A stretch of 64,000 nt of DNA from Gymnorhina tibicen (lineage: Eukaryota; Chordata; Aves; Passeriformes; Artamidae), in contig VXAZ01006779.1 of assembly GCA_013399875.1 (NCBI GenBank), positions 124,001-188,000 on the forward strand, in the 5' to 3' direction. Shown here one piece after another: positions 61,500-64,000 of the stretch. Position 1 is the stretch's first letter; each line of letters starts with the position of its first letter. The notes below the pieces were generated by a model. It ran no database searches, had not been told where the DNA came from, and saw nothing but the letters and a program-made list of their open reading frames with translations. The position numbers and the translations under genes were made by a program.

Positions 61500-64000
61500 A
61501 TTTGTGTACTGTTCTCCAAATTCAGACTTAACAGTGAGTCATAACAATTTATCTTATTTTGTCTCTCAGTTCCACAATACGTTTGAATTTCCATTAGGCT
61601 TTGGCAAGATGTTCTTAAACGTAGCACACACTTTGCTCAGTGATTATGATGATAAATTCTTTGTAGAGGGAATCTGCAGGATGAGACATAGTGTGAGACT
61701 GCTTATGAATCTGCTGGCAAATAGGCAGGACTCTTCCCTGTTTCTCACAGAGCTGTCAAAGAAACAATTAATGTGTTAGTGTGATCTTACACTGTAAAGT
61801 GTCTTATGCTGTTGGCAATAATTATGTGCCCCAGCTGAGTAATATTTTTTTCTAAAGAGAATGAGATACCAGATAAATCATAGCCAGAGAAATCAATAGC
61901 TTTTTATGCAAGATCTGAAAGGGCATTTTCTTATTTTTTCTTCTTCTGTGGAGAACAGTCATTAGAGTAGCTGAAATATGTCTGCAATAAATGCATTCTT
62001 CTGTAGTTTTGATATGGGAAACAGTCTTACGGTTTGCTAAAAGCAGATCTGCTTTTCCTATTCCTATTTTACCAGATTTCTTTTACCTTGCTTTAGGAAG
62101 CATAACCTCCCAGGAAACACAGCTGATATATAGTGAATGAAACTTGGGAGCCATTATAACATATTCAAAGACAGAATAACCATACTGATGTTAACTTTTC
62201 ATGACACAGCTCCTGTGTCCTGCATGCTAACAAGAAAACAGTACAAAATGTTTGAAGACAACCCACACTATTGTTTCATATCTAGAGGGAGAAAGGAAGC
62301 ATTATTTTCCTCTGAAATGTACTGATCAGATAATGTAATAAGTTCTCTTGTGCTATTTAAACTGTGTAAATAGTTAAAAATATTTCTTCATTTCTGAATT
62401 AAAAGTCCAATGCATGCAATATGGTATTTGTTGGTAGACTTAACATAATGAGTAGTTTCAAAGATATGATGCTTGATGAGAAATTTGGATGAGCAGTTCT
62501 GCAGCCATTAACTCCAGTGAGCTCTGTCAGATGACTGAAGATGTGTTAGAGTAACTCAAGATATTGTTGTTTTTTTCTTGCAAATATTGTCATATTTTTC
62601 TTGCAAATATGACAATGACAGTAATGCAGTCACAAAGCCTGAGGAACCATGATGACTGGAGATAGTTTGGGGTTTATCTTGTAGCTATTTAGCATTGCTA
62701 GAACTAGAATTTTACTGGTGTGTTTGCTAATAACTAGGATTAATAACCCGACTTTTTCATATTACTCTGATATCAGAATACTGATACATTTATAGAAGAA
62801 ACTGAATATCTAATAGACTGATGTTACAAGGCATGGCAAGAAAGGCACCAGAGGTCTTTGGGTTAATCCCCTGGTGTTGCAAATTAACCATGATCTGTGT
62901 CTAAATTCTCTCTAAATTAATTTTTATATCTATATCCTTCTACTACTGTTCAGAGTTCCTCCATTTTGAACAGCAAGAGATTGCAAACTCCTTCTTCTAA
63001 ATACAGTTCCATCCCCAGAAATCTGTTTTTCAAAGCCTACCACTATGCAGCCCTCTTCTACTTGAGTGTAATGAGACCTATGCAGTTTTACTAACTGCCT
63101 CTGTCAGTCATATTTCCCTATAGTAATTTTGGAACACGCTGGTTAGTTTTGGACATGATTTTAAAAAGGGCACAGTTTTCAAAGTTTTATTTTCAAAGAT
63201 TCCTACATATTTTCTGAGAAGGATAGCTGAGTACAGCAGAGGTGCAAAGCAGTGACCTCTGCTGAGAGGAAAAACAAACAGAAATTAGTTCCCGATATAC
63301 ACGGAGAGGATCATCAGTGTGTGTCTTTGATCTACTCACAGTGTTCATCTCTTTTTGCCTGCTGGAGCTGTCTTGGAGAATTGACTTGATTCATTTGAGG
63401 TATAGAGAGACAGTATTGAGTAGGACAACTAAGGAAAAAAATGCTTATGTCTTACCGTTCATGGTACAAAAAACCCCCAAAATAAAAATAAATAGTTTCT
63501 ATAAAAGCCTTCTTTCAAGTATTAGTTTTGCCTTTCCCATGAAACCTTACCTAAATGGTCAGATAAAAAGATAGCACATCACTGGCAATGTTCACTTTTG
63601 TGGTTTTCTTTTTTTGTAGTAAAGATGAGTTAGAATGAGCACTCTTGTGCTGTTCCTGAACCATGCTTAGAGTAATTTGTCTTCTGAGGCTTGTGACTAA
63701 TGGCTTAAACATGACAACATTCACAAGTGTTTATTTCCATTTTGCAGATTTATAAGGGAACTAAATCTGTTCTATGTAAACAAAGCAAGATGAAATCCAT
63801 GTTTATGATCTACGTATAAAAAATGTAAGGAGAAGAAAAAAGAGGAAAGAAGTCTAATAAAATTGTCTTAGGGACATAGCATTTTCACTTTGAAAACAGG
63901 CATAAAGTCTGGAAGTTAAAAGCTTGCCTCAGGCATAGTGCAGAATATCATGAGGCAAATTCAGAAGCTGGAAGCCTCAGTCCTGGATCTTTCTGATATG
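61500..64000. other. AT-rich non-coding DNA, nothing recognised
   Basis: No gene or dated transposon. Contains a perfect hairpin at 62,586-62,616 (listed). Open frames (61,504-61,779; 62,137-62,325; 63,317-63,574) are short and unrecognised. Confidence 0.5.
62586..62616. repeat. 12-bp perfect inverted repeat with overlapping direct repeat
   Basis: ATTGTCATATTT (62,586-62,597), loop TTCTTGC, AAATATGACAAT (62,605-62,616). The same place holds a direct repeat of TTTTTCTTGCAAATAT (first copy about 62,572-62,587, second about 62,595-62,610). The structure therefore looks like a local duplication that created a hairpin. Confidence 0.92.

Noticed and set aside
1..64000. A new defence, toxin or biosynthetic gene system
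   Set aside because: No operon-like gene order, no set of coding regions and no array of spacers. The window is vertebrate non-coding DNA dominated by known transposon types.

Overview
The window looks like nuclear DNA of a songbird (passerine). It carries many 5'-truncated CR1 retrotransposons ending in the ATTCTRTG-type 3' repeat typical of birds, several avian-type endogenous retrovirus LTRs, and a short element with a tRNA-Ile head joined to a CR1 tail. That last architecture is the one described for the passerine SINE family TguSINE1. The rest is AT-rich, single-copy-looking DNA with simple repeats. I recognise no host protein-coding exon, rRNA, functional tRNA or CRISPR array. The window is best read as intergenic or deep-intronic sequence, and nearly all open frames are short chance frames or fragments of transposons.

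Layout. 1-17.6 kb: mostly unique AT-rich DNA, with minus-strand CR1 tails at 2.18-2.62 and 13.88-14.43 kb, a pyrimidine tract at 3.25 kb and a perfect 73-bp tandem duplication at 9.68 kb. 17.65-19.16 kb: the longest uninterrupted CR1 copy, minus strand, running from the endonuclease-RT linker through a decayed RT to the 3' repeat. 19.2-31.6 kb: AT-rich DNA with a possible old LTR near 21.3-21.8 kb, a two-base N gap at 25,054, an ATGT microsatellite at 27.5 kb and a plus-strand CR1 tail at 29.1-29.4 kb. 31.6-34.3 kb: a plus-strand solo LTR, then a minus-strand CR1 RT fragment. 36.3-37.4 kb: a minus-strand LTR split by a younger plus-strand LTR. 41.5 kb: a very old LINE RT fragment. 45.7-46.5 kb: a short CR1 tail and the tRNA-Ile/CR1 SINE. 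48.2-50.3 kb: a dense cluster with a plus-strand CR1 split by an ERVK-type solo LTR, followed 45 bp later by an ERV1-type solo LTR. 53.1-64 kb: AT-rich DNA with an ancient CR1 remnant, an unclassified GC-rich segment at 58.5-59.0 kb, a probable LTR 3' region near 60 kb and a plus-strand CR1 at 60.8-61.5 kb.

The elements relate to each other by mobilisation and by nesting. CR1 reverse transcriptase recognises the 3' tail that the SINE shares with CR1, so the CR1 copies and the SINE form a parasite/hyperparasite pair. The nested insertions give a relative order of events. Three LTRs have target-site duplications of different lengths (6, 5 and 4 bp), which points to three different retroviral integrase classes. 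I found no convincing undescribed gene system here. The most informative items are the SINE, the two nested insertions, the 73-bp duplication, and a few unexplained GC-rich or long-ORF segments that need comparative data.
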